From Archangium lansingense (lineage in GTDB: Bacteria; Myxococcota; Myxococcia; Myxococcales; Myxococcaceae), in contig NZ_JAPNKA010000001.1 in assembly GCF_026626635.1 (NCBI RefSeq), forward strand, positions 9,842,501-9,906,500: 64,000 nt of DNA, in the 5' to 3' direction. Each line of letters begins with the position of its first letter. The first letter of the stretch is position 1. Both the position numbers and the translations under genes were made by a program. This document shows positions 35,490 to 45,314 of this stretch, one piece after another. The notes below the pieces were generated by a model. The model saw only the letters and a program-made list of their open reading frames with translations, made no database searches and had not been told where the DNA came from.

Positions 35490-36473
35490 ATGAATGCCCA
35501 GGACCTCCTCGCCCGACTCCAGGACTCCTCTCCCGACGGTCCGTTGGATCGCCTCGCCTCGCTCGTCGTGGAGCACGAGCTCTCCCAGTCCCTCGAGAAC
35601 CTCCTGCCGCCCGCCCTCGTGGCACGGGCGCTGAGGGCCTCCCTCGAGGGCTGGCTCGCTTCCGACACCGCGGACCGCGAGCTCGCCGCCGCCATTGACC
35701 ACCTCCAGCGCCAGCTCACCCAGGACCCGCGCACCGTCCGCGAGGCCGTGCCACCGGAGCTCCCCAAGATGCTGGCGGAGCTGGCCAACCGCCGCTACTC
35801 GCCGGACCGGGCGCTGGTGCTCGCCGTGCTGGATCGTCCGCCCGTCCGCTCGCTGGCGCGCGCGCTGCTGCTCAACGTGCTCATCGAGTTCAGCCGCAAG
35901 GTGAGCGCCCCCGTGACGGAGAACCGCATCGCCAAGGGCTTCTCCGGCCTGGCGAAGTTCGCCGCCGAGCAGGCCAAGGGCTCGGGGGGGGCGCTGGGCG
36001 GCATCGCTGGCGCACTCTCCGATGAGATCGAGCGTCAGGTGGAGAAGCGTGCCCGCGACTTCGCCGACTCGGCGCTCTCTGGCCTCTTCCAGCAGCTCGC
36101 GGATGCGCTCACCGACCCGAGCCGGGCGTCGGAGCAGGCGGAGATGCGCGTGGCCCTCCTGGATGGGGTGCTGGGTCTGCCGCTGGCGAAGCTCGGACGC
36201 GAGCTGTCACGCGCGGACGTCCCTGGCAGCGCAGCGGTGGTGCGCAAGGCGCTCTCCCAGTGGCTCACCTCTCGGGACGCCACCGCGGAGTTGGAGAGTC
36301 TGGTCACCCGCGTGATGGAGCAGGGCGGCAAGCGTCCGGTGCGAGAAGTGCTCGAGAAGCTCGGCCTGCTCGACACCTTCCGGGATCTGGGCCGTGAGTC
36401 ACTGCGGAGGCGGCTGGCGCCGGTGGTGGCCTCGGAGCCCTTCGCGAACTGGCTGGCAGAGTTGATGAAGTAG
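35490..36473 (+). CDS. Helical hypothetical protein
   Basis: A 327-residue soluble, strongly helical protein rich in Ala, Leu, Arg and Glu. I start it at MNAQDLLARLQDS (35490), as the 30 residues upstream are unlike the rest. There is a Gly/Ala-rich hinge (GSGGALGGIAGAL) near the middle. No signal peptide, membrane helix or catalytic motif is seen. It ends 13 bases before the acyl-CoA-binding protein gene and is probably co-transcribed with it, which may hint at a lipid link. Confidence 0.72.
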   Translation: MNAQDLLARLQDSSPDGPLDRLASLVVEHELSQSLENLLPPALVARALRASLEGWLASDTADRELAAAIDHLQRQLTQDPRTVREAVPPELPKMLAELANRRYSPDRALVLAVLDRPPVRSLARALLLNVLIEFSRKVSAPVTENRIAKGFSGLAKFAAEQAKGSGGALGGIAGALSDEIERQVEKRARDFADSALSGLFQQLADALTDPSRASEQAEMRVALLDGVLGLPLAKLGRELSRADVPGSAAVVRKALSQWLTSRDATAELESLVTRVMEQGGKRPVREVLEKLGLLDTFRDLGRESLRRRLAPVVASEPFANWLAELMK

Positions 36474-36486
36474 AGGAGACACCAAC

Positions 36487-36744
36487 ATGGCACTCGCAGA
36501 TGACTTCCGTTCCGCACAGGAGCGCGTGAAGACGCTCAAGACGCGCCCGTCCAACAACACGCTGTTGGAGCTGTATTCGCTCTTCAAGCAGGCCACCGAG
36601 GGGGACGTCCAGGGCAAGCGCCCGGGGATGCTGGACCTCACGGGACGCGCCAAGTACGACGCCTGGGCCGGCCGCAAGGGTCTGGACCGTGAGGCAGCCA
36701 TGCAGCAGTACGTGGCACTCGTGGAACGGTTGTTGCGCGGCTGA
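36487..36744 (+). CDS. Acyl-CoA-binding protein
   Basis: An 85-residue four-helix bundle that carries long-chain acyl-CoA in the cytosol. It matches the family over its whole length: MALADDFRSAQERVKTL, the LLELYSLFKQATEGD helix, then the KYDAWAGRKGLDREAA ligand-binding stretch with the usual Tyr and Lys. An AGGAG site precedes the ATG. Such proteins are mostly eukaryotic and patchy in bacteria, but myxobacteria have them. A strong stem-loop follows. Confidence 0.93.
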   Translation: MALADDFRSAQERVKTLKTRPSNNTLLELYSLFKQATEGDVQGKRPGMLDLTGRAKYDAWAGRKGLDREAAMQQYVALVERLLRG

Positions 36745-36754
36745 GGCTCGCAGA

Positions 36755-36780
36755 GAGCCCTCTCCAGTGGGAGAGGGCTC
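36755..36780. terminator. Perfect 11-bp stem-loop between convergent genes
   Basis: GAGCCCTCTCC (36755-36765) pairs with GGAGAGGGCTC (36770-36780) around an AGTG loop. It lies 10 bases after the acyl-CoA-binding gene and 9 bases past the stop of the converging transglutaminase-like gene, so it can serve both. Related in sequence to the repeat at 30911. Confidence 0.75.
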
Positions 36781-36789
36781 ATGCGCAAC

Positions 36790-37995
36790 TCACGGCTCCG
36801 CCGCGTACCGGATCTTCATCCGATTGAGGGGACCGGCGGCCCCCGCCCGATTCACCGCCCGGACCTCGAGCGTGTTGAACCCCGCGTGCAGCTTCAGCGG
36901 CACCGTATCGCCGGGCACCCGCTTCCACTCGCCGCCGTCGACCCGCAGCTCGTAGTAGCTGAACCACGGCATGCCGTGCTGGAGGGTGAGCGTGTAGTCC
37001 GGCCGGGCAGCAAACAGGGGCCGCTTGCTCAGGAACTCCTGCTCGGTGGTGATGCGGTGCTCCTGGATGAGCTCAATGGGACGGCGCGCGTTGTTGTACG
37101 TGAACAGCACCTGGGTGTGATTGAGCGGGAAGTAGAGCTCCCGCGGGTCATCGGTGAAGAGCATGCCGTCGGCGTGGAACCCTTGGAAGGTCGCGAACTG
37201 TCCCTTGCCCTCCAGCGGCAGCATCAGCGTGGCCTTCTTCCCATCCCGCAGGTAGGGGATGTTCATGTAACCGAAGTAGCGGCCGATGAACTCCCGGTAC
37301 TGCTTGTCGAGTTCCTCCGGCGTCTTCTTGTGGCGCTCGAGATAGCGCGGCGAGGGAGTGAAGCGAATCTCCTCGAACCGGCCCTCCCGCCTGAGCTGGT
37401 ACATCTCGTGGAAGTTCAGGTACCGCCCCTCGTGGGTGGCGAACATGCTGAACTGCGGGTCGATGAAGATCCACTTGTCCAGAGCGTTGGACCAGACCTC
37501 GGACGCCACGTGGGACTGCCCGAAGCCCCCGTAGGCGGCATTCGCCGTCATGATGCCCAGGGTCCGAGACGGGTAGCCCAGCGACAGCAGCAGGTCCGAC
37601 ACCACCGTTCCGTACTCCACGCACCGGTAGCGCTGCCCCTGCTTCACGTTCTGGAGGATCTGATACGACGACGTGCCCGGCGAGGGCTCGTTCATCCCGT
37701 CATGGTCCCACTGGATGCTCACCCACTCGAGCGCCGCGAGGATGACCTCCGGGTCGGAGCGATGCGAGAGGTCCACCTGCTTCAGGACGTGCTCGCGGAG
37801 CTGGCGGAGCTCAGGGGTGTCAAGGCTCTCGGGCAGCTTCAGGGTGCGGTAGCGGTCATCCAGCTTGAGGTTGGAGGACTCGACGATGGAGATCTTCTCG
37901 AGCGTGCCAGGCGAGGAGACGGGGGCGCCAGCGAGTGCGGCCGGCGCGGTGCCCAGCAGTGCCAGCAGGGCGGTGAGGGAAGCGGACTGTCGCAT
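36790..37995 (-). CDS. Secreted transglutaminase-like protein
   Basis: A 401-residue protein with a signal peptide (MRQSASLTALLALLG...ALA). The core has the papain-like triad of the transglutaminase superfamily: Cys125 in YRCVEYGT, His162 in QSHVASEVW and Asp179 in FIDPQF. A C-terminal beta-rich domain follows (residues ~300-401, ending GPLNRMKIRYAAEP). The ATG at 37995 follows AAGGGGG. It may be a periplasmic protease or amidase rather than a cross-linker. Divergent from the HIT-enzyme gene, with 56 bases between. Confidence 0.85.
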   Translation of the reverse strand: MRQSASLTALLALLGTAPAALAGAPVSSPGTLEKISIVESSNLKLDDRYRTLKLPESLDTPELRQLREHVLKQVDLSHRSDPEVILAALEWVSIQWDHDGMNEPSPGTSSYQILQNVKQGQRYRCVEYGTVVSDLLLSLGYPSRTLGIMTANAAYGGFGQSHVASEVWSNALDKWIFIDPQFSMFATHEGRYLNFHEMYQLRREGRFEEIRFTPSPRYLERHKKTPEELDKQYREFIGRYFGYMNIPYLRDGKKATLMLPLEGKGQFATFQGFHADGMLFTDDPRELYFPLNHTQVLFTYNNARRPIELIQEHRITTEQEFLSKRPLFAARPDYTLTLQHGMPWFSYYELRVDGGEWKRVPGDTVPLKLHAGFNTLEVRAVNRAGAAGPLNRMKIRYAAEP

Positions 37996-38051
37996 GTCCC
38001 CCTTTCTACGACCCCCACGCGAGGCGATTGCCTGCGGTAATCTGCACCTCG

Positions 38052-38936
38052 ATGAGCACGCCTTCCCTCCCCCATGAGCCGTCCCTGCGGCCCGAGGACC
38101 TGTGGCCACGGATCATCGCCACGGCCCGGCACGCGCTGGCCACGGGCGCCCTGCAGCCGATCGCCACCGACTGCCAGACCCTCGAGCAGCGGGGAGTCCC
38201 CTTCCAGGTGCGCGTGCTCGGCCGGGCACACCTCAAGGACGACCGAGCGAAGCGCGAGAAGCCCCGCGCGGTGCCTTTCGATCCCTTCGAGAACCCGGAT
38301 CCAGACCTCGTGGTGGGAGGGCTCTCCCCCACGCACCTGTGCCTGCTCAACAAGTTCAACGTCGTCGAGCACCACCTGCTCATCGTGACGCGCGCCTTCG
38401 AGGAGCAGGAGTCCCTGCTCACCGCCGCGGACTTCGAGGCGCTCGTGCTCTGCATGGACGGTCTGGACGGGCTGGGCTTCTACAACTCCGGCGAGGTGGC
38501 GGGAGCCAGCCAGCCACACAAGCACCTCCAGCTCATCCCCCCGCTCGGCCCCGAGGGTCTGCGGGTTCCCATGGAGAAGGTGCTGTCTCCACCTCCTGCC
38601 CGGGGCTCCGTCACCCGGCACCCGGCCCTGGACTTCGCCCATGTGATGACGGGCCTCGGGCCGTGGGAGGCCAACCCCACCAAGGACGGCGCCCGACTGC
38701 TGGAGGCCTATCAGTCCCTGCTGGCGGCACTGGGAATCGGACACAAGCTGCCTCCCTACAACCTGCTCACCACGCGGGACTGGATGATGCTGGTGCCGCG
38801 CGCGAAGGCCGAGTCCCACGGCATCAACGTCAACGCCATGGGCTTCGCCGGCTCGCTGCTCGTCAAGACCCAGGAGCAGCTCCAGCGGCTCCAGGAGCTG
38901 GGACCCCTGGAGCTCCTGAGACAGGTCGCCCCCTGA
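38052..38936 (+). CDS. ATP adenylyltransferase (Ap4A phosphorylase-like)
   Basis: A 294-residue HIT-superfamily enzyme. The nucleophile motif is SQPHKHLQ, with His156, His158 and Gln160, and the N-terminal domain has FDPFENP and NKFNVVEHHLLIVTR, as in fungal and bacterial Ap4A phosphorylases, which split diadenosine tetraphosphate with phosphate into ATP and ADP. The C-terminal domain holds NLLTTRDWMMLVPR. I prefer the ATG at 38052; a TTG eight codons earlier is possible. The ribosome site is weak. Confidence 0.9.
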   Translation: MSTPSLPHEPSLRPEDLWPRIIATARHALATGALQPIATDCQTLEQRGVPFQVRVLGRAHLKDDRAKREKPRAVPFDPFENPDPDLVVGGLSPTHLCLLNKFNVVEHHLLIVTRAFEEQESLLTAADFEALVLCMDGLDGLGFYNSGEVAGASQPHKHLQLIPPLGPEGLRVPMEKVLSPPPARGSVTRHPALDFAHVMTGLGPWEANPTKDGARLLEAYQSLLAALGIGHKLPPYNLLTTRDWMMLVPRAKAESHGINVNAMGFAGSLLVKTQEQLQRLQELGPLELLRQVAP

Positions 38937-38951
38937 TTCAGAGGCGCCGCG

Positions 38952-39683
38952 CTACTGCCCGGTCATGAAGCGTCCGTCCTTGCCCAGCGCGAAGCGCGAG
39001 GTGCGCTCCAGCTTCACGTCCAGGTAGAGCTGCTTGCCCTTGGGCTTGAGGCTGACCGAGGGCGCCAGGAGCTGGTGCTGGGGCGGCGTGCCCAGAGCAA
39101 TCCACGTGCGCCACCCGTCGGTGCCCAGCACCACCCACCGTGTCTCCTCCCCTTCCGAGCCCGGAGCCACCACCAGCTTCACCAGGAGGATGGCCAGGCG
39201 GCCATCGGGCGACGTCCAGGAGGAGTCCAGCGTGTACTGCGTCTCCGACGACTGCCACGTGGACCAGGTGTTCACCACGCAGTAGCCGTCCGCCTCCGGC
39301 CGCAACAGCAGCAGGCCCGCACCACTCTGGAGCGTCACTCCCACCAGCTCCACAGGCCCGTCGGCGAGCGTGAGCTGGGACTGGAAGGAGCTGCGCACCT
39401 CGGGAGCCCCCGGAGAGCTCACGAGGCCGAGCTGTGACAACGACACACCTGGTACGAAAGAGCGCGCACCCAGCGTGCGCACAAGGTCCGCCTCCAGCGG
39501 CTCGTCCAGGGCGATGCGCTCAGGACACCTCGGCGAAGGCACCCGCGCCTGCTCCTGCACCACCTGCGTCTGGGGCGCCGGAGGCGGCATCATCGCGGCA
39601 CGCAACTCCGCGCACCCAGTACCCACCAGCACCAATACCCAGACCAGCCGCAGCCGCCCCACAGCCTCGACACCTGCTCGCAT
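38952..39683 (-). CDS. Putative lipoprotein
   Basis: A 243-residue protein with a lipoprotein signal: basic start, hydrophobic core LVWVLVLVGTGC with the acylated Cys near residue 24. The mature part has no recognised domain; it reads as beta-rich (SETQYTLDSSWTSPDGRLAILLV). The start at 39683 is chosen for its GGAGGAG site; the open frame extends far upstream across the next gene but in another phase. It follows the Cys-rich protein gene by 41 bases in the same direction. Confidence 0.8.
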   Translation of the reverse strand: MRAGVEAVGRLRLVWVLVLVGTGCAELRAAMMPPPAPQTQVVQEQARVPSPRCPERIALDEPLEADLVRTLGARSFVPGVSLSQLGLVSSPGAPEVRSSFQSQLTLADGPVELVGVTLQSGAGLLLLRPEADGYCVVNTWSTWQSSETQYTLDSSWTSPDGRLAILLVKLVVAPGSEGEETRWVVLGTDGWRTWIALGTPPQHQLLAPSVSLKPKGKQLYLDVKLERTSRFALGKDGRFMTGQ

Positions 39684-39724
39684 CCGTTCTCCTCCGGGAC
39701 GCCCAAGCCCCCCCGCCGGGCGGC

Positions 39725-40816
39725 TCAGGCCTCCGTCAGGATACGGTGCCGGTAGAGCTCCAGCAGGATGTCTTCGTGCAGGTCCGCCTGCTTCTCCTTG
39801 CGCAGGCGCTCGCGCACGGCCGGCACCGGCTCGCGGCCGGTGAACTCCACGAGGAGCGAGTAGGCCAGCCCGGGCAGCGCGACGGCGTCGTACTCGCTGT
39901 AGGCCCCCAGCGCGACGCTCCCATCCGCGAGCCACTTCACCGTGGCCTCGGGGTTGAGCTTGAGCACTCGAGGCAGATCGGGTGCAACCACGTCCCGGAG
40001 GCTCTTCTCCAGCACCTTCAGCTCGATGACCCCATCCAGGCCCATGATCTTCTCCACCTGCTCCGGCGACAGGGCGCGGATGGTCTCGAAGCAGGCCCGG
40101 TAGAAGGCGTCCTCGCGGCCCGCCCAACCACGCCACAGCGCGGCGTACTCCTTCTCGGGCAGCGGCTTGTCGTCGAGGTCCTCGAGCGTCGGCGTCTCCG
40201 CCGGGTCCGGCTTGTCCCTGCCAGCGAGGATGTACTCGGGCAGGTGCTGGAGCACGGCGTAGCGCGAGAGCTGAATCTCCGCGAGCGCCAGGTACGTCTT
40301 GAACGTCATCCAGAGCTTCCGCCCGTCTGCGCCCGCCACGTACTTGCAGAAGAACGTGGAGCACACCGCCTCGCGGTAGGGCCAGATGGTGCAGCCGCCC
40401 TGCTGCTCCTCGAAATAGGGACAGCGCATGGAGGCCGCCCGACCGAAGAACTGGCGCGAGTTGCGGTAGAGCAGGTTGTAGCGAGCCGACGGGCGGACCC
40501 ACTGGGGCGTCACGCCCACGTGGCTGGAGATCTTCTCCATGATGCGCCGCCGCCCCTCCCCCAGCTCGTCGCGCGTATCGGAGAGGAGCGCGCCCACCAG
40601 GTAGTTGGGCAGCTTGGGGTAGTAGGTGCAGCACTTGGTGTCCGGCCGAAAGAGCCGGCTCACTCCGTCCACTGCCTCGACGGCCCCCGATGCGGAGGAC
40701 GGGCACATGGCGCAGGAGGAGCACGTGGCCTTCTCCTCGTTGGGAATCTCCTGGCGGAAGAAGCCGGGCAGGAGATCGCGGTAGAGGACCGGCAGGCTGT
40801 CGAACATCTGGGGCAT
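39725..40816 (-). CDS. Cys-rich protein, YkgJ-like metal/cluster site
   Basis: A 363-residue soluble protein. Nine Cys cluster in the first 160 residues: CSSCAMC (Cys32, 35, 38), Cys62-Cys63, Cys132, Cys142, Cys152 and Cys157 (CSTFFCKY). The spacing recalls YkgJ-type zinc or iron-sulfur proteins but is longer. The C-terminal 200 residues are helical and lack Cys. No function can be given; an electron-transfer or metal role is a guess. It lies between a MAPEG gene and a lipoprotein gene, all on the minus strand with short gaps. Confidence 0.78.
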   Translation of the reverse strand: MPQMFDSLPVLYRDLLPGFFRQEIPNEEKATCSSCAMCPSSASGAVEAVDGVSRLFRPDTKCCTYYPKLPNYLVGALLSDTRDELGEGRRRIMEKISSHVGVTPQWVRPSARYNLLYRNSRQFFGRAASMRCPYFEEQQGGCTIWPYREAVCSTFFCKYVAGADGRKLWMTFKTYLALAEIQLSRYAVLQHLPEYILAGRDKPDPAETPTLEDLDDKPLPEKEYAALWRGWAGREDAFYRACFETIRALSPEQVEKIMGLDGVIELKVLEKSLRDVVAPDLPRVLKLNPEATVKWLADGSVALGAYSEYDAVALPGLAYSLLVEFTGREPVPAVRERLRKEKQADLHEDILLELYRHRILTEA

Positions 40817-40847
40817 GAGCGGGGCTCCTCCGTAGGGGGCGTCTGGC

Positions 40848-41327
40848 TCAGGCCAGGATGCGGATGATGATCATCACGCTCAGCGTGAACATGGAGAGCG
40901 CGCCGACGCCGAAGGTCAGCGAGCGCCACGGCTGCATGCCCTTGATGTAGGCGACGCTGTACACCATCCGGGCGGCGGTGAAGGCGATGAGGCAGATCTG
41001 CAGGCCGAGCACCGGCACGCCCAACAGCACGGCGATGAGTCCGACGATGAGGAAGCTCGGAATGTTCTCCAGGTCGTTGCGGTGAGCGCGCAGGACGCGC
41101 TCCACCTCGGGGTGCTCGGTGGTCGAGAGCTCGGCGCCGAAGCGAGCCGCGTCCTCGGGGTTCATCGCCACCTTGAGGCGGAGGCGCGTCCTGGCCGTGT
41201 AGAAGCCAACGGCGAACATCTTGATGGCGAGGAGGACGGCGCACAGGGCGTAGAGACGGAAGCCCGGGAACCCCAGCAGCAGGTTGGAGGACACATTCGT
41301 GAAGAACTCGTTCATGGACCCGGCCAT
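40848..41327 (-). CDS. MAPEG-family membrane protein
   Basis: A 159-residue protein with four membrane helices and the MAPEG signature ERVLRAHRNDLENIPSFL in the second half of the first cytoplasmic loop. Eukaryotic relatives use glutathione on lipid hydroperoxides and leukotrienes; bacterial ones are mostly uncharacterised. Start MAGSMNEFF; the internal ATG at 41315 is equally possible. Genes downstream run the same way after 31 bases. Confidence 0.88.
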   Translation of the reverse strand: MAGSMNEFFTNVSSNLLLGFPGFRLYALCAVLLAIKMFAVGFYTARTRLRLKVAMNPEDAARFGAELSTTEHPEVERVLRAHRNDLENIPSFLIVGLIAVLLGVPVLGLQICLIAFTAARMVYSVAYIKGMQPWRSLTFGVGALSMFTLSVMIIIRILA

Positions 41328-41429
41328 CTACCAGCAGCGTGGGCGTTTGGACAGCCGGGGGGCGGCGTCTCCAGGCGGCCCTCCCCCCTCTGCACAAGGA
41401 GCGCACCGCCGGTGTACGGTGCGTCGGAC

Positions 41430-42605
41430 ATGCTCTCCCTCCTACTCCTCGTCCTCGCGGCGCAGCCCACGGCTGCTCCCGCCACCGCCAAGGCCCCCAC
41501 CATGGACCCGGCGTATGTGGCCTATTCCTCGGAACTGGAGCAAGGCATCAACGCCGGGGATGCCTCCATCCTGGACGCGCGCGTCGACGTGGAGAAGCTC
41601 CTCGAGCGCGCCACGCGCGACACCTCCGCCCCCCAGGTCTTCAAGGACGGCTTCGCCACGGGCGTGCGCCGCTCGGGCATGCAGTTGGGCAAGCAGCTCG
41701 TCGCCTCGCGCGAGGATGAGTCCAGCTTCCGCCTGCTGCGGCTGCGCATGGATGGCGGCGCCCCGCACGCCCTCTACCGCGTCGTCTCCAGCCAGGGCGG
41801 CGTCAACTACCTGGACATGGAGCTGGCCAAGAACGCGGACGGCCAGGTCGTCATCGTCGACTTCTACCCCTACATCACCGGCGAGGTCTTCAGCGAGACC
41901 ATGCGCCGCATGTTCCTCCAGGCTGCCAAGGAGGCCGGCTACAACCTCATGGACAAGCTGATGGGCAAGGAGCAGGAGTTCCTCAAGAACGCCTCCAAGC
42001 TGCAGGAGATGCAGCAGCTCACCCAGGAGAAGAAGTTCGCCGAGGTGGTGAAGCTCTACAACGAGTTGCCCCAGTCCCTGCGCCAGAACAAGCCCTTCCT
42101 GCTGCTGCGCTTCTCCGCCTCCTCGCAACTGGAAGAGGCCGAGTACCAGAAGGCCATCCAGGACTTCGAGAAGGCCTACCCGAACGATCCCTGCCTGGAC
42201 CTCATCTCCATTGACGGCCACATGCTGCGCAAGGACTACGCCACGGTCATGAAGATGATTGACCGGCTGGATCAGCGGGTGAAGGACCCCTACCTCCAGT
42301 ACCTCCGGGGCAGCGTGATGCTGGACAAGGGCGACCGCAAGACGGCCCTGGGCTACTTCAAGGCCGCGGTGACCGCCGAGCCCTCCCTCGCCATGGCCCA
42401 CTGGGTGCTCATCGGCCTGTCGCTCCAGGACAAGCAGTACAAGGACACCGCCCGCTACCTGGACGCCCTCGAGCGGGACACCAGCGTGGAGCTCGCCGAC
42501 CTGACGGACCTCGAGCAGTACGCGGGCTTCGTCAAGTCCCCCGAGTACAAGCCCTGGAAGAAGAAGCGCGACGCCCGGATGCAGGCCGCACCAGCAGTAC
42601 CTTGA
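41430..42605 (+). CDS. Exported TPR-type protein
   Basis: A 391-residue protein with a signal peptide (MLSLLLLVLAAQPTAAPATA) and a region near 80-170 that reads as a mixed alpha/beta domain (DGGAPHALYRVVSSQGG). From ~190 on, helical pairs resemble tetratricopeptide repeats (YQKAIQDFEKAYPND, RKTALGYFKAAVTAEPSLAMAH). TPR units usually hold protein partners. The stop is followed closely by the RdgC-like gene. The role is unknown. Confidence 0.8.
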   Translation: MLSLLLLVLAAQPTAAPATAKAPTMDPAYVAYSSELEQGINAGDASILDARVDVEKLLERATRDTSAPQVFKDGFATGVRRSGMQLGKQLVASREDESSFRLLRLRMDGGAPHALYRVVSSQGGVNYLDMELAKNADGQVVIVDFYPYITGEVFSETMRRMFLQAAKEAGYNLMDKLMGKEQEFLKNASKLQEMQQLTQEKKFAEVVKLYNELPQSLRQNKPFLLLRFSASSQLEEAEYQKAIQDFEKAYPNDPCLDLISIDGHMLRKDYATVMKMIDRLDQRVKDPYLQYLRGSVMLDKGDRKTALGYFKAAVTAEPSLAMAHWVLIGLSLQDKQYKDTARYLDALERDTSVELADLTDLEQYAGFVKSPEYKPWKKKRDARMQAAPAVP

Positions 42606-42640
42606 CGGCAGGGCCCGGCTTGTCCAAGTTGCCGGGCTTC

Positions 42641-43286
42641 ATGCCAGTCCTCAGTGGTGCAGTGACCTTCTCGCGCTTCCGGTCCGAGCCAACCGGAAAC
42701 GCTCCTTCCGACAAGAAACGCTGGCTCTCCAAGGGCTTGAAGTCCGGGCTCTTCGAGCCCATCGACCTCAAGAAGACCGAGGACGAGCGGGCCGCGGGCT
42801 TCGTGGAGCTGGAGAACCATGACTCCACGGAGTTCTCCACCGGCGCCATCCTGTACGGCGACTTCGCGCTGTTCGGCTTCCGCATTGACACCGTCAAGGT
42901 GCCCGCGCCGGTGCTGAAGGCCGAGCTGGACAAGTGGGCCACCGCCTTCGAGAAGCAGAACGGCCGCGCCCCCACCCGTGGCGAGAAGGCCGAGAACCGC
43001 GCCTCCATCCGCCACATGCTGCGCCAGCGCGCCGTGCCCTCCACCAAGGTGCACGACGTGAGCTGGAACCTGCAGACGCAGCAGGTGCAGATCTGGGCCG
43101 CCTCGCGCAAGGCGGTGGATGAGATCCTCCTGGCCCTCGAGACGGCCTTCGAGGTGAAGCTCCAGCCGCTGGTGCCCGCGTCCCTGGCCGCGCGCGCCGG
43201 CATCAAGGACGAGGAGCTCGTCCCCACGCCGGAGCTCATCGGCATGGAGATTTCCCACAACGAGATTCCCAGCAGCGAGGTGAGCC

Positions 43287-43300
<14 letters not shown>
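42641..43300 (+). CDS. RdgC-like recombination-associated protein
   Basis: A 219-residue protein I place in the RdgC family: an N-terminal MPVLSGAVTFSRFR strand, the central KWATAFEKQNGRAPTRGEK helix, IRHMLRQRAVPSTK and the C-terminal QVQIWAASRKAVDEIL. RdgC forms a ring round DNA and restrains RecA. This version is shorter than the ~300-residue E. coli protein, ending after the central domain. I take the ATG at 42641; a TTG at 42602 would add 13 residues overlapping the TPR gene. Its last 14 bases overlap the next gene. Confidence 0.75.
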
Positions 43301-43961
<661 letters not shown>

Positions 43962-44283
43962 GCCAACACCCGGGCCCATCCGCACTCATCGGGCGGGCCC
44001 CGCTTGCGCCCATGCGCGTATCGCGCCGCAGCCGGATTGCAGGCAGCCGTTCCCGGGCTGCGCTGTCAGGCAACGGACACGCTCTGCCTGGTTGTCCACC
44101 ACCTCACGGCACATCTCCCGAACAACACACCTTCCCGGAAAGAAACCAGACATCCTGGATTCGGGTTCACCGCCAGCGGCAATTTCTCCTGAGAGAGAAC
44201 GCGAGCGGCTCCACCCCGTGGGCCCGACAAGCCCATGCCTGGCAGTACGCCATGTCCGCCACGTGACTTGGGGAGGGAAGCAC
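43962..44283. other. 322-bp intergenic region
   Basis: Between the RdgC-partner gene and the NGLAF lipoprotein gene. A GGGAGGG ribosome site precedes 44284. No clear promoter, hairpin or small gene stands out, although the stretch is long enough to hold promoter and leader. Confidence 0.4.
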
Positions 44284-45246
44284 ATGGGAGCGACGCATTC
44301 GGAGTGCAGCAACCACGAGAGCAGGAAGACGTCATCCCGGCTGTCGAGGACGCTGTACGCCACGGCCGTGCTGCTGCTGGGCGCTAGCGCAGGCTGCGGC
44401 CCGATAGAGGAGGAGACCCGCTCCTCGGACCTCGGCACCACGGCGCAGGAGATGGTCACCCTCAACGGCCTGGCCTTCAATGGGCTCGCCTTCAACGGCC
44501 TGGCCTTCAATGGGCTCGCCGTCAACGGCCTGGCCTTCAACGGCTTGTCCAACGAGGCCTTCACAGCCTGGTTCGATACGGACCCCGTGATGGCCGACAT
44601 GCTCATGAAGTACACGATCGCCTGCGCCCTTCAGCCTGGGCTCATCCGCACGTACACGCACGGCAGTACGACCTATACGTGGCACGGTTGGCTGGGGCTG
44701 GCACCGGACTGGGCCAGCGGCGCGCAAGCGACCGAGGCCGAGCAGCAGATCATCTCCGCGTGCCTGGCGGCCCACGGCAACAAGTACGGCCAGCGCGTGC
44801 TCATCTCCATTCTGGGCAGGAACGCGCAAGGCCAGCCCATCCCCACCTTCTCCTGGGAGAATGACTACTTCCCGGAGCGAGAGGCCTGCTTCTTCGGCAA
44901 CCTCTTCGCCGGCGAGGGCCTCTACGTGGGCAACGACCGCGGCCGGCTCAGCGAGCGGGAGAGCACCGCACGCGCCTGTGCCCTCTCTGTCGGTGGCAAG
45001 GCCACGCACGACGCATGCCCGCCGCTGCTCTATGTCGGAAGCTGCCAGGGCTCGTGCAAGAAGGACCCCACCAACACCTGGTACGAGAGCTGCGAGTACA
45101 ACGGCACCACCTACCAGCCCCTCACCACGCGGATGCGCAGCGAGGACATCTACCGCTGCGGTGACGGCGTCTGCCAGTTCACCGAGTCGTGCGGGACAGG
45201 CAGGAACTATGACAGCTGCCGGCTGGATTGCGGCCGCTGCGACTGA
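44284..45246 (+). CDS. Cys-rich lipoprotein with NGLAF tandem repeat
   Basis: A 320-residue probable lipoprotein. A long charged start (22 residues) is followed by a hydrophobic core and a lipobox ending at Cys38 (GASAGC). Soon after the Cys comes a run of NGLAF/NGLAV pentapeptides (residues ~61-88). The rest is a globular secreted domain with about a dozen Cys, ending CGDGVCQFTESCGTG...CRLDCGRC, an EGF- or myxobacterial Cys-motif-like finish with likely disulfides. NGLAF runs may form a beta-solenoid; I know similar NGLAL-type runs from myxobacterial lipoproteins but cannot cite a function. GGGAGGG supports the start. Confidence 0.82.
   Translation: MGATHSECSNHESRKTSSRLSRTLYATAVLLLGASAGCGPIEEETRSSDLGTTAQEMVTLNGLAFNGLAFNGLAFNGLAVNGLAFNGLSNEAFTAWFDTDPVMADMLMKYTIACALQPGLIRTYTHGSTTYTWHGWLGLAPDWASGAQATEAEQQIISACLAAHGNKYGQRVLISILGRNAQGQPIPTFSWENDYFPEREACFFGNLFAGEGLYVGNDRGRLSERESTARACALSVGGKATHDACPPLLYVGSCQGSCKKDPTNTWYESCEYNGTTYQPLTTRMRSEDIYRCGDGVCQFTESCGTGRNYDSCRLDCGRCD
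44464..44550 (+). repeat. 15-bp coding repeat in 30-bp alternation
   Basis: Unit AACGGCCTGGCCTTC alternates with AATGGGCTCGCCTTC, which codes for the same residues with other codons. The true DNA period is therefore 30 bases (starts 44464, 44494, 44524). Confidence 0.85.
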
Positions 45247-45314
45247 GCCGCCACTTGCGGAACGGGGAGCGAACCCGTGAGCCCGCCCCTCCGCCTGTCC
45301 ACTCCGTCCCCGCG

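Noticed and set aside
39684..40724. Long frame joining the lipoprotein to upstream sequence
   Set aside because: Overlaps the Cys-rich protein in another frame; a lipobox and GGAGGAG mark the true start at 39683.
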